Shown here one piece after another: positions 37,196 through 47,748 of a stretch of 64,000 bases of DNA. The position numbers were made by a program, and so were the translations under genes. Within the stretch, counting starts at the first letter, position 1. Every line of letters starts with the position of its first letter. This DNA comes from an uncultured Shewanella sp. (GTDB taxonomy: Bacteria; Pseudomonadota; Gammaproteobacteria; Enterobacterales; Shewanellaceae), in assembly GCF_947491715.1 (NCBI RefSeq), contig NZ_CANLKR010000001.1, positions 434,001 through 498,000 on the forward strand, written 5' to 3'. The notes beneath the pieces were generated by a model. It made no database searches and was not told where the DNA came from. It saw nothing but the letters and a program-made list of their open reading frames with translations.

Positions 37196-37639
37196 ATGTT
37201 CAATAAAATCTTAGTGGTGTGTGTAGGTAATATTTGTCGCTCGCCCTCAGGAGAATACTTGCTTAAAAATTTGCTGCCTCTTAAACAAGTGGACTCTGCG
37301 GGGATTGCTACAGAGAAAAGTCGCTTATCGAGAAAACCAGCGGATAGTATGGCAATAAAAATTGCGAAACAAAATGGGGTGGACTTAACGCCTCACAAAG
37401 CAAGGCAGTTAACTTCTGAATTATGTCAAGAGTATGATTTGATTTTAGTCATGGAAAAAGGGCATATTGATGCGGTGTCCAGTATTTCACCTGCGGCGCG
37501 AGGGAAAACAATGCTCTTTGGGCAATGGATAGGGCAGCAAGATATTCCTGACCCTTACAAACTCAGCCAAGAAGCATTTGAACATGCCTATGCACTCATT
37601 GAAAAATCAGCAAATTTATGGGCTGATAAAATAAAATAA
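37196..37639 (+). CDS. wzb: Wzb-like low-molecular-weight tyrosine phosphatase
   Basis: Wzb dephosphorylates the tyrosine kinase Wzc and so permits cycles of polymer growth. The P-loop VCVGNICRSPSGE has the catalytic C9 and R15, and the general acid is in the PDPY motif near residue 119. Length is 147 residues, usual for the family. It lies between wza and wzc, 36 bases after wza. Confidence 0.94.
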   Translation: MFNKILVVCVGNICRSPSGEYLLKNLLPLKQVDSAGIATEKSRLSRKPADSMAIKIAKQNGVDLTPHKARQLTSELCQEYDLILVMEKGHIDAVSSISPAARGKTMLFGQWIGQQDIPDPYKLSQEAFEHAYALIEKSANLWADKIK

Positions 37640-37752
37640 GTGAAAAATTTATTTAACTTTCCAGAACGTTTTTGAAATCAACGTTTATTATTTGAACACA
37701 TAAAGAAAATAATTGTCTGTTTTCTCTATTTTATTGCGAGTTTAATTTTATT

Positions 37753-39912
37753 ATGACCTCGACTCAAAACATGCCGACAAAATTACCTGAATCTAATGAT
37801 GAAATTGATTTAAGTAAATTATTAGGCGCCTTGATTGATCATCGTTGGATGATTATAGCAATCACCTTCTTTTCAATGTTATGTGGTCTAGCTTATGCTT
37901 TATTGGCAACCCCGATTTATAAAGCGGATGCGCTCATTCAAATCGAAGAGAAAAGTTCTGGTATGTCAGGTTTTGGGAATATGGAAGATATGTTTGGAAC
38001 TGAATCTTCTGCAAGTACTGAAATTGAAGTTATACAGTCTCGTATGGTATTGGGAAAAACCGTTGATAAGCTTAATTTAACGACGATAGTTGAGCCGGGT
38101 TATTTTCCTATTATAGGTAAAGGCATTTCTAGAATATTAGGCAATAGAGAATCTGTAAGCATTAAGCGTTTTAAAATACCTTCATCTTTGTATCTAAATA
38201 CTGATTATGTTTATTTTAAGCTTGTTGTTTTAAACCCAGAAATAGGTACTTATGAATTACAGGGAAATCACGGTAATCACATTTTGTCTGGGCGTGTAGG
38301 TGAATTAGCACAAAAGAATGAATATAAATTTTTTGTGTCTAATATCAATGCTAGTGCTGGATTTAGTTTTACACTTAAAAAACAATCTCGTCTTGATGCG
38401 ATTACTTGGATACAAGATAATTTGTCGGTTGCAGAGAAAGGGAAAAAAACAGGAGTTTTACGTCTTTCGTTTACGGGAGAGAATCGCAATCAAATTGAGA
38501 ATGTACTTAATGATATCAGTCAAGATTATTTTCTGCAAAATGTGGAACGTAATTCTGCTGAAGCCGAAAACAGTCTTGTTTTTTTACAGCAACATTTGCC
38601 TTTGGTAAAAGCCAAGCTCGTTGAAGCTGAAGAGGTGCTTAATCAGTTCCGCGAAGATAATGACTCTATTGATTTAGGACTAGAAGCTAAATCAAGCTTA
38701 GATGTCATGGTAAAGTTGGAAGAGCAGCTCAATGAGTTGACTTTTAAAGAGAGTGAGATATCACAACTTTTTACTAAAGAGCATCCAGCCTATATATCCT
38801 TAATGGGTAAAAGAGAAACCTTATTAAATGAGCGAGCAAGACTGAATAAGAATATTCAAGAATTACCTAAGGCTCAGCGCGATATTTTGCGTATGACTCG
38901 CGATGTCGAAGTTAATCAAGAGTTATATTTGAAACTATTAAATCGTGTGCAAGAATTGAGCATAGTTAAAGCGAGTACCGTTGGTAATGTGCGTATTATA
39001 GACAAAGCAGAAGCTTATACACGTGCTATTAAGCCTAAAAAACCGCTGGTAATTTTTTTAGCGACCCTTTTTGGTGCTTTGGTTGCGGTTGCTTTGGTTT
39101 TGTTAAGATCTGCACTCCATCGAGGCGTAGAAAGTCCTGAACAGATTGAACAAATTGGTTTGCCTGTGTATGCCAGTGTGCCAAAATCTAATTGGCAAGC
39201 GGGAATTGATATTCATCTGAAGCGTAAGAAGAAAAATCAAGACTATGAAGCGCTTTTGGCAGAAACTAATCCTGCAGATTTAGCCATTGAGGCGCTACGA
39301 GGGCTTAGAACTAGCTTGCATTTTGCCATGATGGAAGCGAAAAATAATGTGGTGATGATTTCAGGTCCTGCGCCGGGTCTAGGTAAATCCTTTGTGTCGG
39401 TTAATTTTGCGGCAGTACTGGCAAAAACGGGCCAAAAAGTGTTGATCGTTGATGCGGATATGCGCAAAGGGTATTTACAACGCCAGTTTAATCTCAAGTG
39501 GGAGAATGGGTTATCGGATTTATTATCAGGTAAATCTGAAATAAAGGAAGTGGTCAAAGCTTCGGGAATTGAGAATTTAGACTTAGTTACTCGTGGACCT
39601 GTGCCGCCGAATCCGTCTGAGCTGTTAATGCACCCAAGATTTGAAGACTTTGTGACATGGGCTTCTAAAGAATATGACATAGTGTTGATTGATACACCGC
39701 CAGTATTAGCTGTAACCGACCCAAGTATTGTGGGTGCATTAGCGGGCACCACATTATTAGTGGCTCGTTTCGGGGTGAGCTCAGTCAAAGAAATTGAAAT
39801 TGCCTATCGTCGCTTCGAACAAGCTGGTATTAATGTAAAGGGCTTTGTGCTCAATGCGACAGAACAAAAAGCACGTAATGCCAATGAAGTTTATGCTTAT
39901 AGTTATGAATAA
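37753..39912 (+). CDS. wzc: Wzc-like tyrosine autokinase / chain-length co-polymerase
   Basis: Wzc controls polymer length and export. The N-terminal Wzz domain (residues ~15-110, helix WMIIAITFFSMLCGLAYAL) and a large periplasmic coiled region end at a second membrane helix near 435 (PLVIFLATLFGALVAVALVLL). The cytoplasmic BY-kinase has Walker A GPAPGLGKSFVSVNFA near residue 537, VLIVDADMRKG (Walker A') and VLIDTPPVLAVTD (Walker B). The C-terminal tyrosine tail is short (VYAYSYE), with fewer tyrosines than E. coli Wzc. Length is 719 residues. Confidence 0.94.
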   Translation: MTSTQNMPTKLPESNDEIDLSKLLGALIDHRWMIIAITFFSMLCGLAYALLATPIYKADALIQIEEKSSGMSGFGNMEDMFGTESSASTEIEVIQSRMVLGKTVDKLNLTTIVEPGYFPIIGKGISRILGNRESVSIKRFKIPSSLYLNTDYVYFKLVVLNPEIGTYELQGNHGNHILSGRVGELAQKNEYKFFVSNINASAGFSFTLKKQSRLDAITWIQDNLSVAEKGKKTGVLRLSFTGENRNQIENVLNDISQDYFLQNVERNSAEAENSLVFLQQHLPLVKAKLVEAEEVLNQFREDNDSIDLGLEAKSSLDVMVKLEEQLNELTFKESEISQLFTKEHPAYISLMGKRETLLNERARLNKNIQELPKAQRDILRMTRDVEVNQELYLKLLNRVQELSIVKASTVGNVRIIDKAEAYTRAIKPKKPLVIFLATLFGALVAVALVLLRSALHRGVESPEQIEQIGLPVYASVPKSNWQAGIDIHLKRKKKNQDYEALLAETNPADLAIEALRGLRTSLHFAMMEAKNNVVMISGPAPGLGKSFVSVNFAAVLAKTGQKVLIVDADMRKGYLQRQFNLKWENGLSDLLSGKSEIKEVVKASGIENLDLVTRGPVPPNPSELLMHPRFEDFVTWASKEYDIVLIDTPPVLAVTDPSIVGALAGTTLLVARFGVSSVKEIEIAYRRFEQAGINVKGFVLNATEQKARNANEVYAYSYE

Positions 39913-39982
39913 AGTTAATAAACGATAGATTCTGTTACTTTCAATTATAGATAAAAATTAAATTATTTTAGGCGATATATAA

Positions 39983-41263
39983 ATGAGTTTCTCTCTGGAT
40001 AAAATAAAAATAGGGATTATTGGGTTAGGTTATGTTGGCCTGCCTCTTGCTGTAGAGTTCGGAAAAAAGTATCAAACTGTTGGTTTTGATATAAATGAAG
40101 GACGAATAGCGGAATTAAGAGATGGCATCGATTCAACGTTAGAGTGCTCAGCTAGAGAGTTAGCTCTTTCTCATCAGTTAAATTTCACTTCTAGTGTTGC
40201 TGATATCACTAATTGTAATTTTTACATCGTTACAGTTCCTACCCCAATAACAGATGATAATGTCCCTGATCTTACTCCGTTAAAGAAAGCATCGAGTTTA
40301 TTAGGAGTAATAATATCTAAAGGTGATATCGTTGTTTTTGAGTCAACAGTATATCCAGGTGCGACTGAGGAAGTTTGTTTACCCATAATTGAAAAAGAAT
40401 CTGGCTTAAAATTTAATGGAGATTTCTTTGCAGGTTATTCTCCTGAACGCATTAATCCCGGTGATAAGATTAATACTTTGACTAAAATAATGAAAATCAC
40501 ATCAGGATCAACGTCTGAAGTTGCTGATTTTGTGGATGAGTTATATCGTACAATTATCACTGCTGGAACACATAAAGCAGCTTCAATAAAAGTTGCTGAG
40601 GCAGCTAAGGTTATTGAAAATACTCAACGTGATTTAAATATTGCGATTATAAATGAGTTCGCTAAAATTTTTAATAAACTTGATATAGATACAGAACAAG
40701 TATTAAAGGCTGCTGGAACTAAATGGAATTTCTTACCTTTTAAACCTGGACTGGTTGGTGGGCACTGTATTAGTGTGGACCCATATTACTTAACTCATAA
40801 GGCTCAAGAAGTTGGATATCGCCCTGAAGTCATATTAGCTGGACGTCGTATAAATGATGGTATGGGAGAATATGTCGCAACGCAATTAGTTAAGAAACTG
40901 TCTAGCCAAAAGATTCATATCGATGAGGCCAAAGTGCTTATTTTAGGGATCACTTTTAAAGGGGATTGCCCCGATGTCCGTAATACAAAAATTATCGATA
41001 TTATTAAAGAGTTGAAAGATTTTAATATGTCTGTTGATGTCTATGACAGCTGGGCTAACCCTGATGAGGTTAAGTCTGAATATGGAATAGAGTTAATACA
41101 GAGCCTAGAAGAAAAAAAATATGATGGGATAGTATTAGCGGTTGATCACCAAGAATTAAAAAAAATGGGAGAGGCTAAATTACGTTCTTTAGGAAAAGAG
41201 AATCACATACTTTATGATATAAAGCATGTGCTTAGATCAGATGAAGCTGATATTAGATTATAA
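39983..41263 (+). CDS. wbpA: UDP-GlcNAc 6-dehydrogenase (WbpA/TviB-like)
   Basis: The enzyme oxidises UDP-GlcNAc to UDP-GlcNAcA with NAD+, the first step toward UDP-ManNAc3NAcA. The Rossmann motif [13 protein letters not shown] opens the 426-residue protein, and the catalytic C262 lies in [15 protein letters not shown]. Its neighbours wbpB-D-E and wbpI specify the WbpA role rather than TviB, which makes Vi-antigen sugar by a related reaction. It is most like the TviB/WbpA branch rather than UDP-glucose dehydrogenase. Confidence 0.9.
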   Translation: MSFSLDKIKIGIIGLGYVGLPLAVEFGKKYQTVGFDINEGRIAELRDGIDSTLECSARELALSHQLNFTSSVADITNCNFYIVTVPTPITDDNVPDLTPLKKASSLLGVIISKGDIVVFESTVYPGATEEVCLPIIEKESGLKFNGDFFAGYSPERINPGDKINTLTKIMKITSGSTSEVADFVDELYRTIITAGTHKAASIKVAEAAKVIENTQRDLNIAIINEFAKIFNKLDIDTEQVLKAAGTKWNFLPFKPGLVGGHCISVDPYYLTHKAQEVGYRPEVILAGRRINDGMGEYVATQLVKKLSSQKIHIDEAKVLILGITFKGDCPDVRNTKIIDIIKELKDFNMSVDVYDSWANPDEVKSEYGIELIQSLEEKKYDGIVLAVDHQELKKMGEAKLRSLGKENHILYDIKHVLRSDEADIRL

Positions 41264-41270
41264 GGAGTAA

Positions 41271-42223
<953 letters not shown>

Positions 42224-42224
<1 letters not shown>

Positions 42225-42808
42225 TGGTTGGTCATATTGCTCATGAAAGTGCCATTGTTGATTATGGTGCACAAATTGGTAAGAATTCACGCGTATGGCA
42301 TTTTACTCATGTGTGTGCTGGTGCTGTTATTGGAGAAGGATGTTCATTAGGCCAGAACGTATTTATAGGTAATAAAGTCACGATTGGATGCAATGTGAAA
42401 GTGCAAAATAATGTCTCAATTTATGACAATGTGCATATTGAAGATGATGTTTTTTGTGGTCCTAGTATGGTGTTTACAAATGTCTATAATCCTAGATCTT
42501 TCATAGAGCGAAAAATGGAATATCGTGACACATTAGTCAAGCAAGGTGCAACTCTAGGAGCTAATTGTACAATAGTCTGTGGTGTTAATATTGGTGAATA
42601 TTCATTGATAGGTGCGGGAGCTGTAATCAATAAAGATGTACCTGCATTTGCTTTAATGGTGGGAGTACCTGCTAAACAAATTGGTTGGATCAGCAAATAT
42701 GGTGAGCAACTTGACATACCGTTAATCGGTCATGCCGAAATAATATGTGAACACACAGGTGATAAGTATTTGTTAAATAAAAATGTATTAACCATAATGC
42801 CTCAATAA
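42224..42808 (+). CDS. wbpD: WbpD-like UDP-2-acetamido-3-amino-sugar acetyltransferase
   Basis: A 194-residue left-handed beta-helix acetyltransferase with hexapeptide repeats ([59 protein letters not shown]). In the WbpB-E-D pathway it N-acetylates the 3-amino group made by WbpE to give UDP-GlcNAc3NAcA. The start overlaps the wbpB stop by one base (TAATG). Confidence 0.9.
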
Positions 42809-42817
42809 AATTTAAAA

Positions 42818-43921
42818 GTGAACACAATGCAATTCATAGATCTAGCTGCACAATATAAGCATTTACAGACAAAAATAGATTCAAGAATAAAGACCGTATT
42901 AGAGCATGGTAAATATATCATGGGGCCTGAAGTACAAGAATTAGAGCAAAAACTATCGGATTATGTTGGGGTCAAGCATACAATTACTTGTGCTAATGGT
43001 ACTGATGCATTGACATTAGCATTGATGGCCCTGGGGGTAACAGAAGGTGATGCGGTTTTTTGCCCAACTTTTACTTTTTTTGCTACCGCTGAAACGGTTG
43101 CATTTGAAAAAGCAACGCCTGTTTTTGTCGATTCCAATAAAGATACGTTTAATCTTTGTCCACAAGATTTAGAAAAGCAAATTATAAAAGTAATCTCTGA
43201 GGGTAAGCTAAACCCTAAAGCTATCATTGCAGTTGATTTATTTGGTTTACCTGCCGATTATCCTGCACTTCAATGTATTGCGGATAAATATAATCTAAAA
43301 ATTATTGAAGATGCAGCACAAGGTTTTGGTGGGGCTATCTATGATGAGCAAGGAAATGAACAAAAAGCAGGAAGTTTTGGGGATATTGCAACAACTAGCT
43401 TTTTTCCCGCTAAACCATTAGGTTGTTATGGTGACGGTGGGGCAATTTTTACCGATAATGATCAATATGCTGAATTACTTAGATCTTACAGGGTTCATGG
43501 TAAAGGGAAGAATAAATATGACAACGTCAGAATTGGTATGAACAGTCGTTTAGATACCATACAAGCTGCTATTTTATTAGAAAAATTAGCAGAATTTCCA
43601 ACTGAGTTAGTTAATCGCAATAATGCTGCGATACAATATGAACAAGAACTATCAGATATATATAAGACTCCACAAATTAAAAATGGCTATTTAAGTTCAT
43701 GGGCACAATATACATTAGTTGTGGATAACCGTGAGGAAGTGATGGCTAAATACAAAGCACAAGGTATTCCTACTATGGTCTACTATGCAACTTGCATGCA
43801 TCAGCAAACAGCTTTTAAAGAATTAGGTTATCAGGAAGGTGACTTTCCAATAGCAGAGAAACTAGCTAAATCGGTATTAAGTTTACCAATGCATGGATAT
43901 CTAAATAACTTGGTGATTTAA
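42818..43921 (+). CDS. wbpE: WbpE-like PLP aminotransferase
   Basis: WbpE is a DegT/DnrJ/EryC1/StrS-family aminotransferase that adds the 3-amino group using glutamate. The 367 residues include the substrate/PLP signature VKHTITCANGTDALTLAL, the IEDAAQGFGG motif and the Schiff-base K199 in FFPAKPLGCYGDGGA. It follows wbpD by nine bases. Its TAA is followed at once by the GTG of wzx. Confidence 0.93.
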   Translation: MNTMQFIDLAAQYKHLQTKIDSRIKTVLEHGKYIMGPEVQELEQKLSDYVGVKHTITCANGTDALTLALMALGVTEGDAVFCPTFTFFATAETVAFEKATPVFVDSNKDTFNLCPQDLEKQIIKVISEGKLNPKAIIAVDLFGLPADYPALQCIADKYNLKIIEDAAQGFGGAIYDEQGNEQKAGSFGDIATTSFFPAKPLGCYGDGGAIFTDNDQYAELLRSYRVHGKGKNKYDNVRIGMNSRLDTIQAAILLEKLAEFPTELVNRNNAAIQYEQELSDIYKTPQIKNGYLSSWAQYTLVVDNREEVMAKYKAQGIPTMVYYATCMHQQTAFKELGYQEGDFPIAEKLAKSVLSLPMHGYLNNLVI

Positions 43922-45163
43922 GTGTTTTCTTTATTGAATAAAGACAGCTATTGGTCCTCAGTTGGAACTGTAATTACTGGTACATTAGGAGCACAACTTA
44001 TATTCTTAATGTTGCTACCATTAGTTACATATTTATATGAGCCAACTGAATATGGTTATTACACAACCCTGTTAGGATACGCTATTATATTATCTTCATT
44101 TATTGGAATAGGGTTGGAACGTGCAATTCCTTTAATTGAAAGAAAAATTAGATATAGTTACACATTTACGTTACTTTTGTATTCATTTATATTTTGTTTT
44201 TTGATTGCAGGTGTTTCTATATTCATTAATTATTTCTTAGATTTAATTTCATTTTTTGATGTTATTATTATTGTTGCTTTAGCTTTCTTGTTATTTACAC
44301 TTAACTCTTTATCTTTCTATAATATCAGTGTGGATAGATTTAATTTAGATGCAGAGTCTAAATTTTTGCAAGCTGTTATTTTAAATGTTGGTCAGATTTT
44401 AATTTTTTTTGCTAGTAGTAGTAAATTATCTCTAATCTTGGCTGATTTTATTTCCAAAGTATATATTGTATTCAGAGTTAATAAAAAACTATATCACTAT
44501 AAAGCTCTAAATATGAAGTTGATGACCTGGAAGAGGTTTACTTCAAAAAATAGACGCTTAAAGTCATTTTTCACATATGGGTTAATATCTAGTTTATTGG
44601 TTTCTCTTTCAATGAACTTACCATATGTATTAATTCCAATTAATTATGATTATAAGATAGCCGCATTAGTATATTTAGCTATGAAAATTGCATCTATTCC
44701 AACAGCTTTAATTGGCTCTGCTATTGGAAAGGTTTTTTTTGCTAAAGCTTCTCAGTTAACTGAAAATAAAATGATATTACAGTTGTTTATAGATAATCTT
44801 AAAAAATTATCCATAATTGCCATTTTATTAATCCCTATTTTTTTATTGTCATCATACTTATTACCAAATGTATTAGGTGATAGTTGGGAAGATATTACTT
44901 TGATTATTAATGCCCTTATTTTTTTATCAATAAGTCAACTAGTGGCTAATCCCTTATCATTAGTTGCAACAGTATATAAAATGCAGAGTATAGATGTGAT
45001 TATAAACTTAATTAGAGTGTTTTTCGTGTTTTCTGTGTTTTTTGGATACTCAAGCTTTAATAAAAACTATATTGAAACCTTTTATGTATATTCTGTTGGA
45101 ATGTGTATAATCTATATATGTAATATTTTTACTTCATATTACATAATAAAAAGTAATTCTTAA
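43922..45163 (+). CDS. wzx: Wzx-type oligosaccharide flippase
   Basis: A 413-residue hydrophobic protein with about 11-12 predicted membrane helices. It belongs to the MATE/PST superfamily of lipid-linked oligosaccharide flippases (TVITGTLGAQLIFLMLLPLVTYLYEPTEYGYYTTLLG at the start is typical). It would move undecaprenol-linked repeat units across the inner membrane. The start is a GTG directly after the wbpE stop, with GGTGAT upstream as a weak ribosome site. The gene is strongly AT-rich, as is usual for this kind of gene. Confidence 0.85.
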   Translation: MFSLLNKDSYWSSVGTVITGTLGAQLIFLMLLPLVTYLYEPTEYGYYTTLLGYAIILSSFIGIGLERAIPLIERKIRYSYTFTLLLYSFIFCFLIAGVSIFINYFLDLISFFDVIIIVALAFLLFTLNSLSFYNISVDRFNLDAESKFLQAVILNVGQILIFFASSSKLSLILADFISKVYIVFRVNKKLYHYKALNMKLMTWKRFTSKNRRLKSFFTYGLISSLLVSLSMNLPYVLIPINYDYKIAALVYLAMKIASIPTALIGSAIGKVFFAKASQLTENKMILQLFIDNLKKLSIIAILLIPIFLLSSYLLPNVLGDSWEDITLIINALIFLSISQLVANPLSLVATVYKMQSIDVIINLIRVFFVFSVFFGYSSFNKNYIETFYVYSVGMCIIYICNIFTSYYIIKSNS

Positions 45164-45180
45164 TAGATTAAGTTTGAGTT

Positions 45181-45219
45181 TAATAGATAAGTTTAATAGA
45201 TAAGTTTAATAGATAAGTA
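45181..45219. repeat. Tandem repeat of a 13-bp unit (TAATAGATAAGTT x3)
   Basis: Three near-perfect copies of TAATAGATAAGTT lie in the 77-bp gap between wzx and wbpI, with a decayed fourth copy at 45161. The gap marks the junction of two gene blocks and could be a slippage or recombination scar. Confidence 0.85.
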
Positions 45220-45240
45220 CTTTTAGTATTCGGATGATAT

Positions 45241-46305
45241 ATGAAAATTGTAACAGTAATAGGTGCTAGGCCACAATTTGTTAAAGCTGCGGTTGTATCT
45301 CGATGGTTTGAAAAGTATTCAGGTATAGTCGAGATTATAATACATACAGGTCAACATTATGATGTAAATATGAGTGATGTTTTTTTTGAAGAAATGCGTA
45401 TTCCAAAACCCACTTATAATCTAGAAGTTGGAGGAACGAGCCATGGAGCTATGACTGGTCAGCAACTTGAGAAAATTGAAAGTATTTTATTTAGTGAAGC
45501 ACCTGATTATTTGTTAGTATATGGTGATACAAATTCTACATTAGCTGGGGCATTAGCTGCAGCAAAAATGAATATTCCTGTAATTCATATTGAGGCTGGT
45601 TTACGTTCTTTTAATAAAGAAATGCCTGAAGAAATTAATCGGATTTTAACAGACCATATGGCCGATATTTTATTAGCTCCAACTTCAGTAGCTAAGGAAA
45701 ATCTGATTAGTGAGGGAATTTCAGCAGAGAAAATATTTGTCGTTGGGGATGTAATGTATGATGCTGCATTATATTATAAGAATATTTGTTTAAAACCTGA
45801 CTGGTTCGATACATATAAACTAAAAGTGAATGAGTTTGTTCTATGTACAATTCATAGGGCAGATAATACAGATAATGTCGAATCTCTTAATTCAATTCTG
45901 AGAGGCTTAGCAAGTACCTCTATGTACGTTGTATTACCTTTACACCCACGCACTTTACATAGAATAAATAAGTTTAATATATCTATTCCTGCAAATGTGT
46001 GTGTTGTTGAACCAGTCGGATACTTGGAAATGGTTTGGTTAGAAATAAACTGCAAATTAGTAGTGACTGATTCTGGTGGAGTTCAAAAAGAAGCGTATTT
46101 TCATAATAAATTCTGTATCACATTAAGAGAAGAGACTGAATGGGTTGAGCTTATTAACTCTGGATATAATGTTTTAGTTGGGGCTGATACATCTAAGATA
46201 AGTGAAGAATTAGAGTGTGTTAAAGAATTTAAGTCAAAAAATGATGATTTTTATGGAACTGGTAATGCCGGCAATCATATTGTAAACTTGTTAAGGAATT
46301 TATGA
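45241..46305 (+). CDS. wbpI: WbpI-like UDP-GlcNAc3NAcA 2-epimerase
   Basis: This is a non-hydrolysing UDP-sugar 2-epimerase of 354 residues (TVIGARPQFVKAAVVSRWFEK, HTGQHYDVNMSDVFFEEM, GDTNSTLAGALAA, HIEAGLRSFNKEMPEEINRILTDH, TDSGGVQKEAY). WecB and WbpI are close relatives. The presence of wbpA-B-D-E here and the N-terminal sequence argue for WbpI, which makes UDP-ManNAc3NAcA. The ATGA overlap with the next gene suggests coupling. Confidence 0.85.
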   Translation: MKIVTVIGARPQFVKAAVVSRWFEKYSGIVEIIIHTGQHYDVNMSDVFFEEMRIPKPTYNLEVGGTSHGAMTGQQLEKIESILFSEAPDYLLVYGDTNSTLAGALAAAKMNIPVIHIEAGLRSFNKEMPEEINRILTDHMADILLAPTSVAKENLISEGISAEKIFVVGDVMYDAALYYKNICLKPDWFDTYKLKVNEFVLCTIHRADNTDNVESLNSILRGLASTSMYVVLPLHPRTLHRINKFNISIPANVCVVEPVGYLEMVWLEINCKLVVTDSGGVQKEAYFHNKFCITLREETEWVELINSGYNVLVGADTSKISEELECVKEFKSKNDDFYGTGNAGNHIVNLLRNL

Positions 46306-47567
46306 AGGTTTTATATTTAACATGGGGTGAAACTCCGAGAAGTTATGGTATATATAAAAGTCAAGTTATAGAGCAGTTTGTAGAAACTTCTAGACAAATT
46401 GAAAATTCAAAGTTTTATTTCATAGCTGGTCTACCTATAGTTCATAGTGGTCTTTTAAGGGAAAAATATAAATATTATTCTAATGAAGTTAAGAATATAA
46501 GGGCTATTTTTTTAGAAAATAATATTGATTTTTCTATAGTTCCTATCTTTTGTACGCAAAACTTTATCAATTCTACAAAAGTTACATTTAGATTCATGCA
46601 TACAATATCAAGTATGATTCTTAAATCTAAAGTGAAGTTAATTAATCCTGATGTTATACATTGTCGCTCATATCATGCCTGTTTTGCAGCATTAACTTTA
46701 AAGTCAAAATTTGGATATCATTATAAAATAGTTTTTGATGGTAGAGGGCTTTGGCCTGAAGAAGTAGCTCTTAAAAAAGGTTGGGATATAAATAATAACA
46801 ATTATTTATATTTAAAAGAAATAGAAAAAATGTTACTTAAAAATTCAGACGTAAGTATATCTGTATCTGATACGATGTTTTCTCATTATGAGAGACTTGG
46901 TGCTAAAAAAGTTGAAAATATATATTTGAGTACAAATTTTGATTTGATAAGTAAAGAAAAAGAACAGGTTTTGACTGGCAAAATCAAAAAAAATACTATT
47001 ACTTTATTATATTTAGGAGCTTTATCTAATTCAACTTGGCATACTTCAAGTAGCTTATTAAAATTATATAGACACCTTAAATCACAGTTAGGAAATTTAA
47101 AATTATTAATAGTAACAACCTCTAATCATGAATCGATTAGAAGTTATTTTGGTGAATTATCTAACTCAGAAATAGAAATAACATCAACTAAAACTACATT
47201 AGAATTAAGTGATGTTTTGAGTAGAGCTGATTTAGGTTGTTTACCTTACAGAGATAATAAAAATGCCTTTGAAAACCTTATAGGTAATACGTTATTGGGG
47301 ACAAAGACAGTTGAATTTCTAGCGGCAAGACTTCCTGTTTTATGTAATAGAAACTGTGGTGGTGCTGCTAAGATAATAGAAAAGGGGAGGTTAGGCATTG
47401 TTTATGATCCAGATTCTATGCTTGAATTGAGTCAAAATAGTATTATCGACATTTTAGATAATGGAATATCTACTGATGATTTGATTATGCTGAAAAGAGA
47501 TTTTGATTATATTGATAATGCTAAAAAAATAGAGAGTATATATTTAAAATTATGTAGCAACTACTAG
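46302..47567 (+). CDS. GT4-like glycosyltransferase
   Basis: A 421-residue protein with the GT-B layout. The N-terminal domain ends near KIVFDGRGLWPEEVALKKG, and the C-terminal domain has a sugar-nucleotide region with LGCLPYRDNK...TKTVEFLAARLPVLCNRNCGGAAKIIEKG. That last part is a recognisable form of the E-x7-E/GG motifs of family GT4. It probably adds one residue of the repeat unit, perhaps ManNAc3NAcA since it directly follows wbpI. The acceptor and donor are not readable. It is very AT-rich. Confidence 0.72.
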   Translation: MKVLYLTWGETPRSYGIYKSQVIEQFVETSRQIENSKFYFIAGLPIVHSGLLREKYKYYSNEVKNIRAIFLENNIDFSIVPIFCTQNFINSTKVTFRFMHTISSMILKSKVKLINPDVIHCRSYHACFAALTLKSKFGYHYKIVFDGRGLWPEEVALKKGWDINNNNYLYLKEIEKMLLKNSDVSISVSDTMFSHYERLGAKKVENIYLSTNFDLISKEKEQVLTGKIKKNTITLLYLGALSNSTWHTSSSLLKLYRHLKSQLGNLKLLIVTTSNHESIRSYFGELSNSEIEITSTKTTLELSDVLSRADLGCLPYRDNKNAFENLIGNTLLGTKTVEFLAARLPVLCNRNCGGAAKIIEKGRLGIVYDPDSMLELSQNSIIDILDNGISTDDLIMLKRDFDYIDNAKKIESIYLKLCSNY

Positions 47568-47595
47568 GTATGGTCTATGTGTAAATGTTAATCTT

Positions 47596-47739
47596 GTGAA
47601 AATAAAGCGTGTAGTTTTATGTTTTGTTGTTATTATTTTGGCTTGTGGATTTTTATATATACATTTCACTGTTTCATTTTTTGAATTAGTATTGTTTTTC
47701 ATATGCTGTTTTAAATTTTATTACAGCATGAACAAATAA
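47596..47739 (+). CDS. Possible small hydrophobic membrane protein
   Basis: A 47-residue frame from GTG 47596 encodes a peptide with two very hydrophobic stretches (VVLCFVVIILACGFLYIHF and ELVLFFICCFKFYY). It fills most of the 181-bp gap between the GT4 gene and wzy. There is no clear ribosome site, so it may be a decayed remnant of a membrane protein or chance AT-rich sequence. Confidence 0.3.
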   Translation: MKIKRVVLCFVVIILACGFLYIHFTVSFFELVLFFICCFKFYYSMNK

Positions 47740-47748
47740 GTATTCAAC

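Noticed and set aside
39243..39788. 181-codon minus-strand frame opposite wzc
   Set aside because: It lies entirely inside the kinase domain of wzc, which is conserved in the plus frame; the antisense protein has no recognisable motif or ribosome site.
45181..45219. The 13-bp tandem repeats as a CRISPR or iteron array
   Set aside because: There are no spacers and only three copies of a short AT-rich unit; simple slippage explains it better.
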